NCBI RefSeq assembly: GCF_900100045.1
Contig: NZ_FNEA01000038.1
Coordinates: forward strand, 1 to 32,707
Direction: 5' to 3'
Length of the DNA stretch: 32,707 nt
From: Paracoccus denitrificans
GTDB lineage: Bacteria; Pseudomonadota; Alphaproteobacteria; Rhodobacterales; Rhodobacteraceae
Positions 23,024 to 31,266 of this stretch are shown here, one piece after another. The notes beneath the pieces are model-generated. The model ran no database searches and was not told the DNA's origin. It was given only the letters and a program-made list of their open reading frames with translations. Position numbers and translations under genes: made by a program. Position 1 is the first letter of the stretch. The number at the start of each line of letters is the position of its first letter.

Positions 23024-24250
23024 ATGCAGATCGCAGCCAAGCCCAACGCCTCACGCCTCTCTTCGCGGTTGATGGCGGTGCAACCGTCGCCGACCATCGC
23101 CATGACCCGCCTTGCCGCCGAGATGCGCCGGGCGGGGAAGGAGATCATCGGCCTGTCGCAAGGCGAGCCGGATTTCGACACGCCCGAGCATATCCAGCGC
23201 GCCGCAAACGATGCCATCGCGGCCGGCAAGACCCGCTATACCGACGTGGACGGCACGCCCGAACTGAAGGCGGCCATCATCCGCAAGTTCAGGCGCGAGA
23301 ACGGGCTGGACTACGAGCCCGCGCAGATCAGCGTCGGCACCGGCGGCAAGCAGGTGATCTACAACGCGCTGCTGGCCACCCTGGACGAGGGCGACGAGGT
23401 GATCGTCCCCGCACCCTATTGGGTCAGCTACCCCGACATGGTGCGGCTGGCAGGCGGCACGCCGGTCATCGCCCCCTGCCCCGAGGAAGACGGCTTCCTG
23501 CTGACCCCGCGCACGCTGCGCGCCGCCATCACGCCGCGCACGAAATGGCTGATCCTGAACTCGCCCTCGAACCCGACCGGCGCGGGCTATTCGGCCGAGG
23601 CATTGGCCGCGCTGGCCGAGGTGCTGCTGGCGCACCCGCACATCCTGGTGCTGACCGACGACATGTATGAACACATCCGCTATGACGGCTGGCAATTCGC
23701 CACCATCGCCGCGGTCGAGCCGCGGCTGGCAGAGCGGGTGCTGACCGTGAACGGCGTGTCAAAGGCGTTTTCGATGACCGGCTGGCGCATCGGCTATGCC
23801 GGAGGGCCCGCGGACATCGTCAAGGCGATGGCCACGCTGCAATCGCAGTCGACCTCGAACCCCAGTTCGGTCAGCCAGGCGGCGGCGCTTGCCGCATTGG
23901 ACGGGCCGATGGATTTCCTGGCCGCTCGGAACCGGACCTTCCGCGAGCGCCGCGACCTGTGCCTTGCCGCCTTCGACGCCATCGAAGGGCTGTCCTGCCG
24001 CAAGCCCGAGGGCGCGTTCTACCTGTTCCCGTCCTGCGCGGGCATGATCGGACGGTGCCGTCCCGACGGGCGGGTGATCGAGAGCGACGGCGATTTCGTC
24101 ATGTGGCTGCTGGAAGAGGCCGGCGTCGCCGCCGTCCCCGGCAGCGCCTTCGGGCTTGCGCCCTATTTCCGCATCTCCTTCGCGACCGCGACCGAGCAGT
24201 TGGAAAGGGCCTGCGCCCGCATCGAGGCAGCCTGCAAGAAGCTGTCCTGA
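23024..24250 (+). CDS. Aspartate/prephenate-type class I aminotransferase
   Basis: A 408-residue transaminase of subgroup Ib (Rhizobium-type AspAT). ATG 23024 follows caaaggacc. Features are GLSQGEPDFDTPEHIQRAAN, KTRYTDVDGTPELKAAII, VPAPYWVSYPDMVRLAGGTP with the ring-stacking Trp, LNSPSNPTGAGYS, the PLP lysine Lys247 in NGVSKAFSMTGWRIGYAGG, and FRISFATATEQ near the C-terminus with the carboxylate-binding Arg. It is a near-full match to household AspAT enzymes, yet sits inside a catabolic operon, so here it probably regenerates glutamate or aspartate or deaminates a dicarboxylic intermediate. It is distinct from the transaminase at 21347. Confidence 0.94.
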   Translation: MQIAAKPNASRLSSRLMAVQPSPTIAMTRLAAEMRRAGKEIIGLSQGEPDFDTPEHIQRAANDAIAAGKTRYTDVDGTPELKAAIIRKFRRENGLDYEPAQISVGTGGKQVIYNALLATLDEGDEVIVPAPYWVSYPDMVRLAGGTPVIAPCPEEDGFLLTPRTLRAAITPRTKWLILNSPSNPTGAGYSAEALAALAEVLLAHPHILVLTDDMYEHIRYDGWQFATIAAVEPRLAERVLTVNGVSKAFSMTGWRIGYAGGPADIVKAMATLQSQSTSNPSSVSQAAALAALDGPMDFLAARNRTFRERRDLCLAAFDAIEGLSCRKPEGAFYLFPSCAGMIGRCRPDGRVIESDGDFVMWLLEEAGVAAVPGSAFGLAPYFRISFATATEQLERACARIEAACKKLS

Positions 24251-24288
24251 ACCGCCCGAGGGGCGAGCCCACAACAGGAACGGAGACG

Positions 24289-25077
24289 ATGATGGATCTT
24301 GGAATAAGAGGAAAGACAGCGCTGGTTCTGGGCGCAGGCGGCGGGCTGGGCCGGGCGATCGCCCGCGCGCTTGCCGCCGAGGGCGCACGGGTGGCGCTTG
24401 GCGACATCGACAGCGCGGCGGTCGAGGAAACCGCCCGCATCCTGCGGCAAGAGGGCGGCAAGGCGCTGCCCCTGACCTGGGATCTGGGCGATCTGGCGCA
24501 GATCGGCCCGAACGTCGACCGGATCGAGGCGGAACTCGGCCCCGTCGACATCCTGGTCAACAATACCGGCGGCCCCAGGCCCAGCACCGTCTCGGGCCAG
24601 GACGCGGCGCTGTGGCAGCAAAGCTTCCAGTCCATGGTCCTGTCGGTGATCGCGCTGACCGACCGCGTGCTGCCGGGCATGCGCGAACGCAAATGGGGCC
24701 GGATCATCACCTCGACCTCCTCGGGCGTGGTGGCGCCGATCCCGAACCTGGGCCTGTCCAACGCCCTGCGCCTGTCGCTGGTCGGCTGGTCCAAGACGCT
24801 GGCTCGCGAAGTCGGGCGCGACGGCATCACCTGCAACATCATCCTGCCGGGGCGCATCGCCACGCCGCGCATCACCTTCCTGGACGAGCAGAAGGCCGCG
24901 CGCGAGGGCCGCAGCACCGCCGAGGTCGCGGCCGAAAGCGTCGCCGCGATCCCGGTCGGCCGCTATGGCCAGCCCGAGGAATACGGCGACACGGTGGCCT
25001 ATCTCGCCAGCACCCGCGCCTCCTACATCACCGGCAGCACCATCCGCGTGGATGGCGGCCTGATCGCCAGCATCTGA
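24289..25077 (+). CDS. Short-chain dehydrogenase-like protein lacking the Tyr-Lys catalytic pair
   Basis: A 262-residue SDR-fold protein; ATG 24289 after aggaacggag. The nucleotide site is VLGAGGGLGRAIA (13-25) and NNTGG (91-95) replaces NNAG. The Ser region TSTSS (141-145) is present, but the YxxxK motif reads LSNALRLSLVGWSK: Ser157 takes the Tyr position and Arg161 the Lys position. This fits the BKR-like atypical SDR subgroup, known for missing tetrad residues. It may be a binding or lyase-type protein, or use other residues, rather than a standard ketoreductase. It lies 38 bases after the AspAT gene and 14 before the RraA gene. Confidence 0.88.
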   Translation: MMDLGIRGKTALVLGAGGGLGRAIARALAAEGARVALGDIDSAAVEETARILRQEGGKALPLTWDLGDLAQIGPNVDRIEAELGPVDILVNNTGGPRPSTVSGQDAALWQQSFQSMVLSVIALTDRVLPGMRERKWGRIITSTSSGVVAPIPNLGLSNALRLSLVGWSKTLAREVGRDGITCNIILPGRIATPRITFLDEQKAAREGRSTAEVAAESVAAIPVGRYGQPEEYGDTVAYLASTRASYITGSTIRVDGGLIASI

Positions 25078-25091
25078 AACAGGACGGACCC

Positions 25092-25805
25092 ATGACCACG
25101 GAAAACGAAACCGCGCTGATCGAAGCCTTGTCCAAGGTCACGACCGCGACCCTGACGACGGTGCTGCTGAAAAAGGGCCTGCGCAATGTCTGGCTGCGCG
25201 GCGCGGCGCCGCTGAACCCCGGCCAGCCCCGCCTTGTCGGCCGCGCCTTCACCCTGCGCTTCGTTCCCGCGCGCGAGGATCTGGCGACGCCGGAAAGCTG
25301 GTCCTCGCCCATCTCGACGCGCGCCGCCATCGAGGCCATGCCCGAGGGTTGCATCTGCGTCACCGACGCGATGGGGGTCAGCGATGCCGGGATCTTCGGC
25401 GACATCCTTTGCGCGCGGATGAAAAAGCGGGGCGTGGCGGCGCTGGTCACCGACGGGGTGGTGCGCGACGTGGCCGGCGTGCGCGCGACGGGACTGCCGG
25501 TCTGGTGCAGCGGCGTGGCCGCGCCGCCCTCGGTCGCGGGGCTGACCTTCGTGAACTGGCAGGAGCCCGTCGCCTGCGGCGGCGTCGCGGTCTATCCCGG
25601 CGACATGATTGTCGTCGACGACGACGGCGCCGTGCTGATCCCCGCCGCGCTGGTCGAAGAGGTCGCCGCGCAGGCCACCGAACAGGAACGGCTGGAGGGC
25701 TGGATCATGGATCAGGTGGACCAGGGCGTGCCCCTGCCCGGCCTTTATCCGCCCAATGCCGAGAACAAGGCGAAATACGCAGCCTTCAAGGCCGGCCAGC
25801 CGTAA
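25092..25805 (+). CDS. RraA/HMG-aldolase family protein
   Basis: A 237-residue protein of the RraA family, whose catabolic members are class II-like 4-hydroxy-4-methyl-2-oxoglutarate/4-carboxy-4-hydroxy-2-oxoadipate aldolases or oxaloacetate decarboxylases. The active-site block GDILCARMKKRGVAALVTDG then VVRDVAGV (about 107-134) holds the conserved Gly, Arg and metal-binding Asp; VYPGDMIVVDDDGAVLIPA follows. The length exceeds RNase-inhibitor RraA (about 160 aa) and fits the longer catabolic group. It is 14 bases after the SDR. It probably cleaves the last keto-acid intermediate to pyruvate or oxaloacetate plus a fragment. Confidence 0.88.
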   Translation: MTTENETALIEALSKVTTATLTTVLLKKGLRNVWLRGAAPLNPGQPRLVGRAFTLRFVPAREDLATPESWSSPISTRAAIEAMPEGCICVTDAMGVSDAGIFGDILCARMKKRGVAALVTDGVVRDVAGVRATGLPVWCSGVAAPPSVAGLTFVNWQEPVACGGVAVYPGDMIVVDDDGAVLIPAALVEEVAAQATEQERLEGWIMDQVDQGVPLPGLYPPNAENKAKYAAFKAGQP

Positions 25806-25814
25806 CCGACCGGG

Positions 25815-26126
25815 ATGCGCGAGCTGGTCCCGGTCATCGCCGTCCTGACCCTGATGGCGACGGCCGCGATCCTGCCGGCGCTGCTGCACCGCTGGCGGCG
25901 CCGGCACTGGCGGCGGGTCGTCGCCCGCATCGACGCGGCCTATTACGCCGCCCCGGAAAGGACCGCCTTGCCCCTGATCGACGTGTCGTTCCGCGACCAC
26001 GGCGAAACGCGCCTGGTCAAGGGGCTGCTGCGGCACGGCACCGATGTCGAGGATCTTGTCCCGGGAGGTCCCATCCGGATTCTGGTATCGCCCGTTGACA
26101 GCCGTCGCTGCGTCATCGACGAGTAG
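25815..26126 (+). CDS. Small single-helix membrane protein, function unknown
   Basis: A 103-residue product. An N-terminal membrane helix (about 4-24, MRELVPVIAVLTLMATAAIL) is followed by a very basic stretch (RWRRRHWRR) that should face the cytoplasm, then a compact soluble part (PLIDVSFRDHGETRLVKGLL ... IRILVSPVDSRRCVIDE). That beta-rich end resembles DUF3592-like domains, but only weakly. It starts 9 bases after the RraA stop and ends 26 bases before the amidase, so it is in the operon. Its role may be auxiliary to transport or to a membrane complex; no catalytic motif is visible. Confidence 0.6.
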   Translation: MRELVPVIAVLTLMATAAILPALLHRWRRRHWRRVVARIDAAYYAAPERTALPLIDVSFRDHGETRLVKGLLRHGTDVEDLVPGGPIRILVSPVDSRRCVIDE

Positions 26127-26152
26127 GACGCTCAGCCCCGCAGGAGTTCCAG

Positions 26153-27100
26153 GTGCACCACCATCTTGCCGCCACGCCCGAAACGGTGCTCTGGGGCCAT
26201 ATCGACCCGGCGGCAGCGCCGGTCCTGCACATCGCCAGCGGCGACAGCGTCACCATCGAGACGCTGTCCGGCGGGCCGCGCAACCTGCCCGCGCCAGAGA
26301 CAGGCTGCCACGCCCTGGCCGCGCATCGCGACGTCATCGCCCGGTGCCGACCCCACCTTGGGCCGCACATGCTGACCGGCCCGATCTTCATCAGGGATGC
26401 CGCACCGGGAGACCGGCTGCTGGTCGAGATCGAGACAATCGAGCTTGCGCAGGATTTCGGCTGGAACGCCATAGAGCCGGGCGCCGGCATCCTGCCGGAC
26501 CTGGCGGACGAATACGAATCCCTGACCGTCCCGCTGGACCGCAGCAGACGGCAGGCGCGGCTGCCCTGGGGGCCGGTGGTCGACCTGGCGCCGTTCTTCG
26601 GCATTCTCGCGGTTGCGCCCGATGCCTCGGGCGGCTGCGTGACCTCGGTCGTGCCCGGCCCCTTTGGCGGCAACATGGACAATCGCTATTGCCGTGCGGG
26701 CGCGCGGATAGCCCTGCCCGTCTTTTGCGAAGGGGCGCTGTTTCTTGCCGGCGACGGGCATGCGCTGCAAGGAGACGGCGAAATCTGCGATACGGCACTG
26801 GAGACCGCGCTCAATGGCCGGCTCCGCTTTCACCTGGAAAAAGGCACCGCCCCCGAGGCGCCCGAAATCCTCTGCGACAATCGGATCATCACCATGGATT
26901 TCGACGAGGACCTGGACAAGGCGGCCACGACCGCGGCGCGCCGGATGGTCCACTGGCTGACGCGCAACACGCCGCTTTCGGCCGGGGAAGCCTATCGCCA
27001 TTGCAGCCTGCTGGCCGATCTGCGCGTGACCCAGATGGTCAACCGTCGCAAGGGCGCGCATTGTGTCCTGGACCTCGGCAGCCTATCCCCTGCCGCATAG
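26153..27100 (+). CDS. Acetamidase/formamidase family protein
   Basis: A 315-residue amidase and last gene of the second rightward operon. Start GTG 26153 after gcaggagttcc; no better ATG exists nearby. Family signatures are TGPIFIRDAAPGDRLLVEIE, DLAPFFGILAVAPD, PGPFGGNMDNRYCRAG and GDGHALQGDGEICDTALE (metal/substrate region). Enzymes of this family release ammonia from formamide, acetamide or other short amides. In this island it could process a small amide released during ring or side-chain breakdown. The C-terminus is regular and no truncation is seen. Confidence 0.9.
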   Translation: MHHHLAATPETVLWGHIDPAAAPVLHIASGDSVTIETLSGGPRNLPAPETGCHALAAHRDVIARCRPHLGPHMLTGPIFIRDAAPGDRLLVEIETIELAQDFGWNAIEPGAGILPDLADEYESLTVPLDRSRRQARLPWGPVVDLAPFFGILAVAPDASGGCVTSVVPGPFGGNMDNRYCRAGARIALPVFCEGALFLAGDGHALQGDGEICDTALETALNGRLRFHLEKGTAPEAPEILCDNRIITMDFDEDLDKAATTAARRMVHWLTRNTPLSAGEAYRHCSLLADLRVTQMVNRRKGAHCVLDLGSLSPAA

Positions 27101-27218
27101 CAAGACCTTGCGCGGCGAAATCAGGGACCAGCCCCAGCGGGCATCCCCATCGCTGTTCCGCCGCGAAACCGGGTGACGGAGCGTCCGGGTGCGGGGCCCT
27201 GCGAGAGCGCCCAACCCA

Positions 27219-28379
27219 TCACGACAAGGGCCTGGGCACCCCATATTCGCCGCTGACCTGGGCCAGTTGCTCATGCAATTCGGCGATCAGCCCGGCACGA
27301 GGCCCTTTCGGGCGTTGCAGCAGCCCGATCTGGCGAAAGACCGGCGGATCTCCGAAAGGCAACATGACCAGGTCCACCCCGCGCTCGATCGCGGCGATCC
27401 GCGGCACGATCGACACCCCCAGCCCGTTTTCGACACAGGCGGTCACCGCCGAAATCGTGTCCATCTCGGCGATGTCGTTCAGCGGCAGGTTCATCCGGCC
27501 CAGCTCGGTTTCGATCAGCCGCGCCAAGGGCACGTTGCTGCGGAACCGCACGAAGGGAAACGCCGACAACGCCTGCCGGACATCCACGACCGGGGTTCCC
27601 GGGGGCGCGATCAGAAACAGCGGCTCGCGGATAAAGGGCGACCAGTCGAGATCGCGCGACGACAGGCTGTTCTCGGCGATGATCGCGGCGTCCAGCCTGC
27701 CGGCATAGACATCCTGGACCAGATTTTCCGAGTTCCCGACCAGAAGCCGGATCTTCAGCCCCGGATGATTCGCCACGACGCGCGATACCGCTTGCGGCAG
27801 CAGCCCTATCGCGCTGGTGCGGACCGAGCCGATGACAAACTTTCCCACGATCCGGCGGCCTGAAATCGCGTCGATGGCGTTTTCTGCCGCCCTGACGAGC
27901 TCTGCCGCCGCCTCGACCATCTGCTGCCCCGCCGCGGTCAGCGTCGGCGGGCGGTTCTCGCGGTTGAAAAGCGAAACTCCGACTTCGTTTTCAAGGGCCT
28001 GGATCTGCTGGCTGACCGCCGAGGGCGTCAGCGCAACGCGGTTCGCGGCACGGGCGAAGCTGCCGGTTTCCACAATGGCGAGAAGCGTCTTTAGCTGGCG
28101 CGAGCGGGTTATGTTCCGGTCTACGTTCCGCCCTATGTCAGCGGCGATGGTCTGATCGAGGTCGTGCGCATGGCCGATCCGGTCGGCATTCTGGCACGCA
28201 TGGGGCGCATCGATGAAACCGTGTTCGCTTCCGCAAGAAGCGCAAAGAGGCCTTCCAGGAGGAAGAGGCTTGAAATCGCAACGACCGGAGGCGCCTCCGG
28301 CCGTTCTGCATTCCGGCGGCTTGGGCAGGGCCCCTGAGAGCAGCGCGCTCGATTCCGAGAGTGCAACCTGGCGCTGCAT
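27219..28379 (-). CDS. LysR-family regulator with doubtful or lost native start
   Basis: The LysR homology begins at about 28100 (RQLKTLLAIVETGSFARAAN, then RVALTPSAVSQQIQALENEV) and runs about 291 residues to 27219: winged helix, linker helix and two-lobe effector domain (GLGVSIVPRIAA). Upstream of the homology the frame stays open for 95 codons to ATG 28379, but no ATG, GTG or TTG lies just before the LysR domain, and the extra 95 residues look like translated junk (Pro/Cys/Gly-rich, unlike any LysR). The likely reading is that the original start codon was removed at a junction near 28105. The protein may be dead or made only with an abnormal tail. It is convergent with the amidase gene 118 bases away; that gap holds nothing else I can support. 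Confidence 0.72.
   Translation of the reverse strand: MQRQVALSESSALLSGALPKPPECRTAGGASGRCDFKPLPPGRPLCASCGSEHGFIDAPHACQNADRIGHAHDLDQTIAADIGRNVDRNITRSRQLKTLLAIVETGSFARAANRVALTPSAVSQQIQALENEVGVSLFNRENRPPTLTAAGQQMVEAAAELVRAAENAIDAISGRRIVGKFVIGSVRTSAIGLLPQAVSRVVANHPGLKIRLLVGNSENLVQDVYAGRLDAAIIAENSLSSRDLDWSPFIREPLFLIAPPGTPVVDVRQALSAFPFVRFRSNVPLARLIETELGRMNLPLNDIAEMDTISAVTACVENGLGVSIVPRIAAIERGVDLVMLPFGDPPVFRQIGLLQRPKGPRAGLIAELHEQLAQVSGEYGVPRPLS
28095..28273 (+). pseudogene. Unidentified C-terminal gene scrap with internal frameshift
   Basis: From the in-frame stop at 28092 the plus strand reads a protein-like fragment (GYVPVYVPPYVSGDGLIEVV, then RMADPVGILARMGRIDETVF). A small insertion (ttcgc-type duplication near 28224-28231) shifts the frame, after which FRKKRKEAFQEEEA and a TGA at 28271 complete a plausible basic/acidic C-terminus. 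No start codon or ribosome site is present. It abuts the disrupted LysR 5' end, which suggests a recombination joint. I do not recognise the parent gene. Confidence 0.45.
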
Positions 28380-28493
28380 CTGCTAGACTTCCCCATGAGG
28401 ACGGTTCGGCCCGGCATGTTCGCGGGCGGGGGCCGGGTTCTCCGGCTGACGCCTCGCCCGGTTCCGGGCCCTCCAGGAAGGGAGGATGCAGCC

Positions 28494-29351
28494 ATGCACC
28501 GAGAAACGATTGGAAACCCGCTGAGCTGGAGCGCGCAGAAGCTCGCTGGCATCGGCCGCAGCGCCGGGGCGGCGGTGGACGGGATCGGCAGTCACGAGAT
28601 GACCCTGCCCGAGGTCAACCGGATCGGCCTGGGCGATATTCGCGCGGCGCTTCGCAAGGGCGTCAAGGATTTCGCCGCGCTGCGCACCGACGTGATCACG
28701 GCGGTGGCGCTTTATCCGGTGATCGGCTTCGTCCTCGCCGCCTGGGCGTTCAACGCCGGGCAGGTGCATCTGCTTTTCCCGCTGGCCGCGGGCTTTCCCC
28801 TGATCGGGCCGGTCGCGGCGATCGGCCTCTACGAGATGAGCCGGCGCCGCGAACGGGGCGAAGAGACGGATTGGAGCGCCGTGCTGGCCACCCTGACCGG
28901 CCGGGTGCTGGGACCGGTGCTGATGCTGGGCTGCCTGCTCGCGGTGATCTTCGCCTTCTGGCTCCTGGCCGCGCATGCGATCTGGGTCGTCACCCTGGGG
29001 CCCGGGCCCTATGACAGCCTGTCCGTCCTTCTGCGCGATGCCCTTACCACCAGCGCGGGCTGGACGATGGTCCTCGCCGGGTTCGGCGTCGGCTTCGTCT
29101 TCGCGGCCGTGGTGCTCTGCGTCAGCCTGGTGTCGTTCCCGATGCTGATCGACCGCCCGGTGGGCGTGCCGGTGGCGCTGGCGACCTCGCTTGCCGTCGC
29201 GCGCCGCAACCCGGGCACGACGGCGCTGTGGGGGGTGATCGTCACCGTCTCGCTGGTGCTGGGGATGATCCCGCTCTTCGCCGGGCTGATCGTCGTGCTG
29301 CCCATCCTCGGCCACGCGACATGGCACCTTTACCGGCGGGCGGTGGCCTAG
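28494..29351 (+). CDS. DUF2189-like multi-pass membrane protein
   Basis: A 285-residue integral membrane protein. ATG 28494 follows ggaagggagg at 8 bases; an earlier ATG at 28395 has no good ribosome site and adds a Gly/Arg-rich unlikely leader. After a soluble N-terminus (about 1-68, with EVNRIGLGDIRAALRKGVKD) come about six hydrophobic helices, including LYPVIGFVLAAWAFNAG, LFPLAAGFPLIGPVAAIGLY, VLMLGCLLAVIFAFWLLAAH, WTMVLAGFGVGFVFAAVVLC and a final pair around VIVTVSLVLGMIPLFAGLIV. The pattern fits the DUF2189 family, of unknown function. It is the only clearly intact gene in a decayed region. Confidence 0.8.
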   Translation: MHRETIGNPLSWSAQKLAGIGRSAGAAVDGIGSHEMTLPEVNRIGLGDIRAALRKGVKDFAALRTDVITAVALYPVIGFVLAAWAFNAGQVHLLFPLAAGFPLIGPVAAIGLYEMSRRRERGEETDWSAVLATLTGRVLGPVLMLGCLLAVIFAFWLLAAHAIWVVTLGPGPYDSLSVLLRDALTTSAGWTMVLAGFGVGFVFAAVVLCVSLVSFPMLIDRPVGVPVALATSLAVARRNPGTTALWGVIVTVSLVLGMIPLFAGLIVVLPILGHATWHLYRRAVA

Positions 29352-29896
29352 GGTCGTCCATACCGCTCTCTGCGATCACATGACCTGTGCCTGACAGGCG
29401 TGCCCATCCCGGATGGATGGTGCAAGGTTTTCTTCCCGATGGGCCGTCGGCATGTCCGCCGGCCCATGCGGCGAAAGATGGCAGGCAATGCGCAACTCTG
29501 TCAAAACCGTTCACACCCAAGCCGAAAGCGGCAACAGGTGGTTGATTTTTGTCGTCCGACGTCGCACTCATCGCCCCAAGAGCCAGCGTCGGAAATATCC
29601 CTATGACCGCATATCGTTCCCGCATCACCGCTCATGGCCGCGACATGGCGGCGGCCCATGGCGTGCGACCAGGGGAGCAGAACACGCGCCAACGCCAAGT
29701 TGCGGCTGTGCCTGAGATGCATGCGCCATTTGCCCCCTTTTCCAACGAGCACCCCATGCCTGTCCTGCCTTGATGAAACTGGCCGGAACGGGCCGTCATG
29801 TGCCCGAGGCCAGAGAGCTTCCCTCCTCGGCCGCTGCCCCAATTCAAGACACCCCGGAAGGACGCCGGATAACGCAAACCGAGAGTAGAGATTCCA
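29352..29896. other. Gene-poor stretch with an ilvD scrap and a weak hairpin
   Basis: 545 bases without an intact gene. It holds an ATGGGCCG/CGGCCCAT inverted repeat (29439-29446/29460-29467, 13-base loop), possibly the end signal for the DUF2189-like gene, and the ilvD N-terminal remnant at 29603. The last ~120 bases before 29897 are AT-richer and may contain the promoter of the broken TPR gene, but I could not place boxes. Confidence 0.5.
29603..29773 (+). pseudogene. ilvD: N-terminal remnant of dihydroxy-acid dehydratase
   Basis: ATG 29603 opens MTAYRSRITAHGRDMAAAHG, which matches the highly conserved IlvD opening (xxYRSxTxTHGRNMAGAR followed by LWRATGM). The expected WRAT appears immediately downstream but in another frame (tggcgtgcgacc, about 29657-29668), so a small deletion broke the gene there. 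The rest of the frame (to TGA 29771) no longer resembles IlvD, and the catalytic cysteines and the rest of the roughly 600-residue enzyme are absent. A working copy must exist elsewhere if the strain makes branched-chain amino acids. Confidence 0.55.
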
Positions 29897-30256
29897 GTGC
29901 TGCCAGAAGCGATAACCGACAAGTCCGATCCCGCCCTTCTTCTGGCCCATGTGCAGCAGGTCGCCGGGGACTGGCGACATGTCGGGGTGCTGCCGCGACT
30001 GCTGCAGGCCCGGGCGATGGCGCGCCTCCATCTCGCGCCGGATGCACTGGCCATACTGGACAGCGGCGGGAAAGACCTGCACTCGCAAGAGCGGCTCCTG
30101 CGGATCGACCTGCTGCTGCGGCTGAGCCGAACCCGTAGGGCTGGGGAGGAATTGAGGACTCTGCCTGCCAGGGATCTGTCCCCCCGGAGCGCCGGCGCCG
30201 GGCCCGGCTGGAGATCGAATGGACGGAACAGGCCAGGGGCGACGACGCCGCCCTGA
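29897..30256 (+). pseudogene. Segment 1 of the broken gene: N-terminal helical repeats
   Basis: GTG 29897 opens LPEAITDKSDPALLLAHVQQ and continues with VLPRLLQARAMARLHLAPDA and SQERLLRIDLLLRLSRTRRA, a helical TPR-like start. Genuine sequence ends near 30180; beyond the C6 tract the frame turns to Pro/Gly/Arg noise until TGA 30254. Confidence 0.65.
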
Positions 30257-31248
30257 AACTGGCCAGGCACTATCGTGAGCGCTTTCCACATCACGAGCAG
30301 CTTCTCCAGCAATATCTGGCTCTGCTGGCGCAACAGGACCCGGTGGGCTTGGAGTGGCTGGAATTTGCAGAGCCCTTGCTACAGACCCAGATCACCTTCC
30401 AAACCCGGTTGGCGATCCTAAATCAAATGCAGCAGTATAATCGCCTGGGTCCGGTTCTGGAGGAACTGCTTGCCCATATCGACGGACCGGAGCCGCGCTC
30501 CATTGCGCTGGAACGCGCCTTCCACGCGGCCTGGTTCCGGCAGGATGCGGAGATCCTGGAACGACTTATCGCGCGCTGCCTTGCCCTGCCATACCCGCTG
30601 TCGGGGCCGGTGCGGTTCGCGCGCGAACGCGAGGGGATCTTTCCCGGCCTCCGCCGTATGACCGAGACGGCTGCGCTCTGGCTGGAGGGCTGGTCGCCCC
30701 CCAAAGTGCCGCAGGCGACGGATCACACGGAAATCGCAGAGATCGCCCGGCTGGCCGGGCTGACCGGACAGCCAGAACGGGGCGTGGGCTGGCTACGCCA
30801 TCTGCTCGGCCACTATCCCTTTCTCGTGCGTGCGCGCCTTGCGCTGGCCGAGCTGCTGAGCCAGGCCGGTGCGCCATCCGAAGCCCGGGCAGAACTGGAC
30901 ATCGTTCTGACCGAAGCGCCGCAACTGCCGCGCGGTTATGCCGTCTATTACGAACTCCTCAGTCAATGCCCGGGCACTGAAGCCGAAACGGAGAGGCTGC
31001 TGAGACGGCGCCGCAACCGGGTGAAGGCGCTGCGCCAACCGCCCGGACCGGATGGGCTGCCGCCCTATGACCAGGAAAGTTACGAATTCGAATTACGGCG
31101 TGGCGCGCTCGGAAAGGCGCTGCTGCACCGCAGCGGCCGCCCGGCCTGCCACTACCTCGCTGCCGCCTTGGGAGAGGCTTATCCAGGCTTGCGCCGCCCG
31201 GTGCTCATCCCCGGGACACGCGCCCGCAAGATCGGCCTGATGGCCTAG
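30139..31248 (+). pseudogene. Segment 2 of the broken gene: central TPR-like region
   Basis: The frame opens after the stop at 30136; meaningful sequence starts at about 30181 (PPERRRRARLEIEWTEQARG). It contains repeated helix pairs (RHYRERFPHHEQLLQQYLAL, LAILNQMQQYNRLGPVLEEL, RARLALAELLSQAGAPSEAR) and ends RPVLIPGTRARKIGLMA at the amber codon 31246-31248. An internal GTG at 30343 lacks a ribosome site, so independent translation is doubtful. Confidence 0.65.
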
Positions 31249-31266
31249 GAAGGCATCGCCGACGAG

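Noticed and set aside
27101..27218. CGCGGCG/CGCCGCG inverted arms as a terminator between the amidase and LysR genes
   Set aside because: The 7-bp arms are about 41 bases apart with no T run, so pairing is not convincing.
31246..31248. Amber codon as pyrrolysine or programmed read-through
   Set aside because: No Pyl genes or recoding structure are visible, and a second independent break lies upstream in the same gene.
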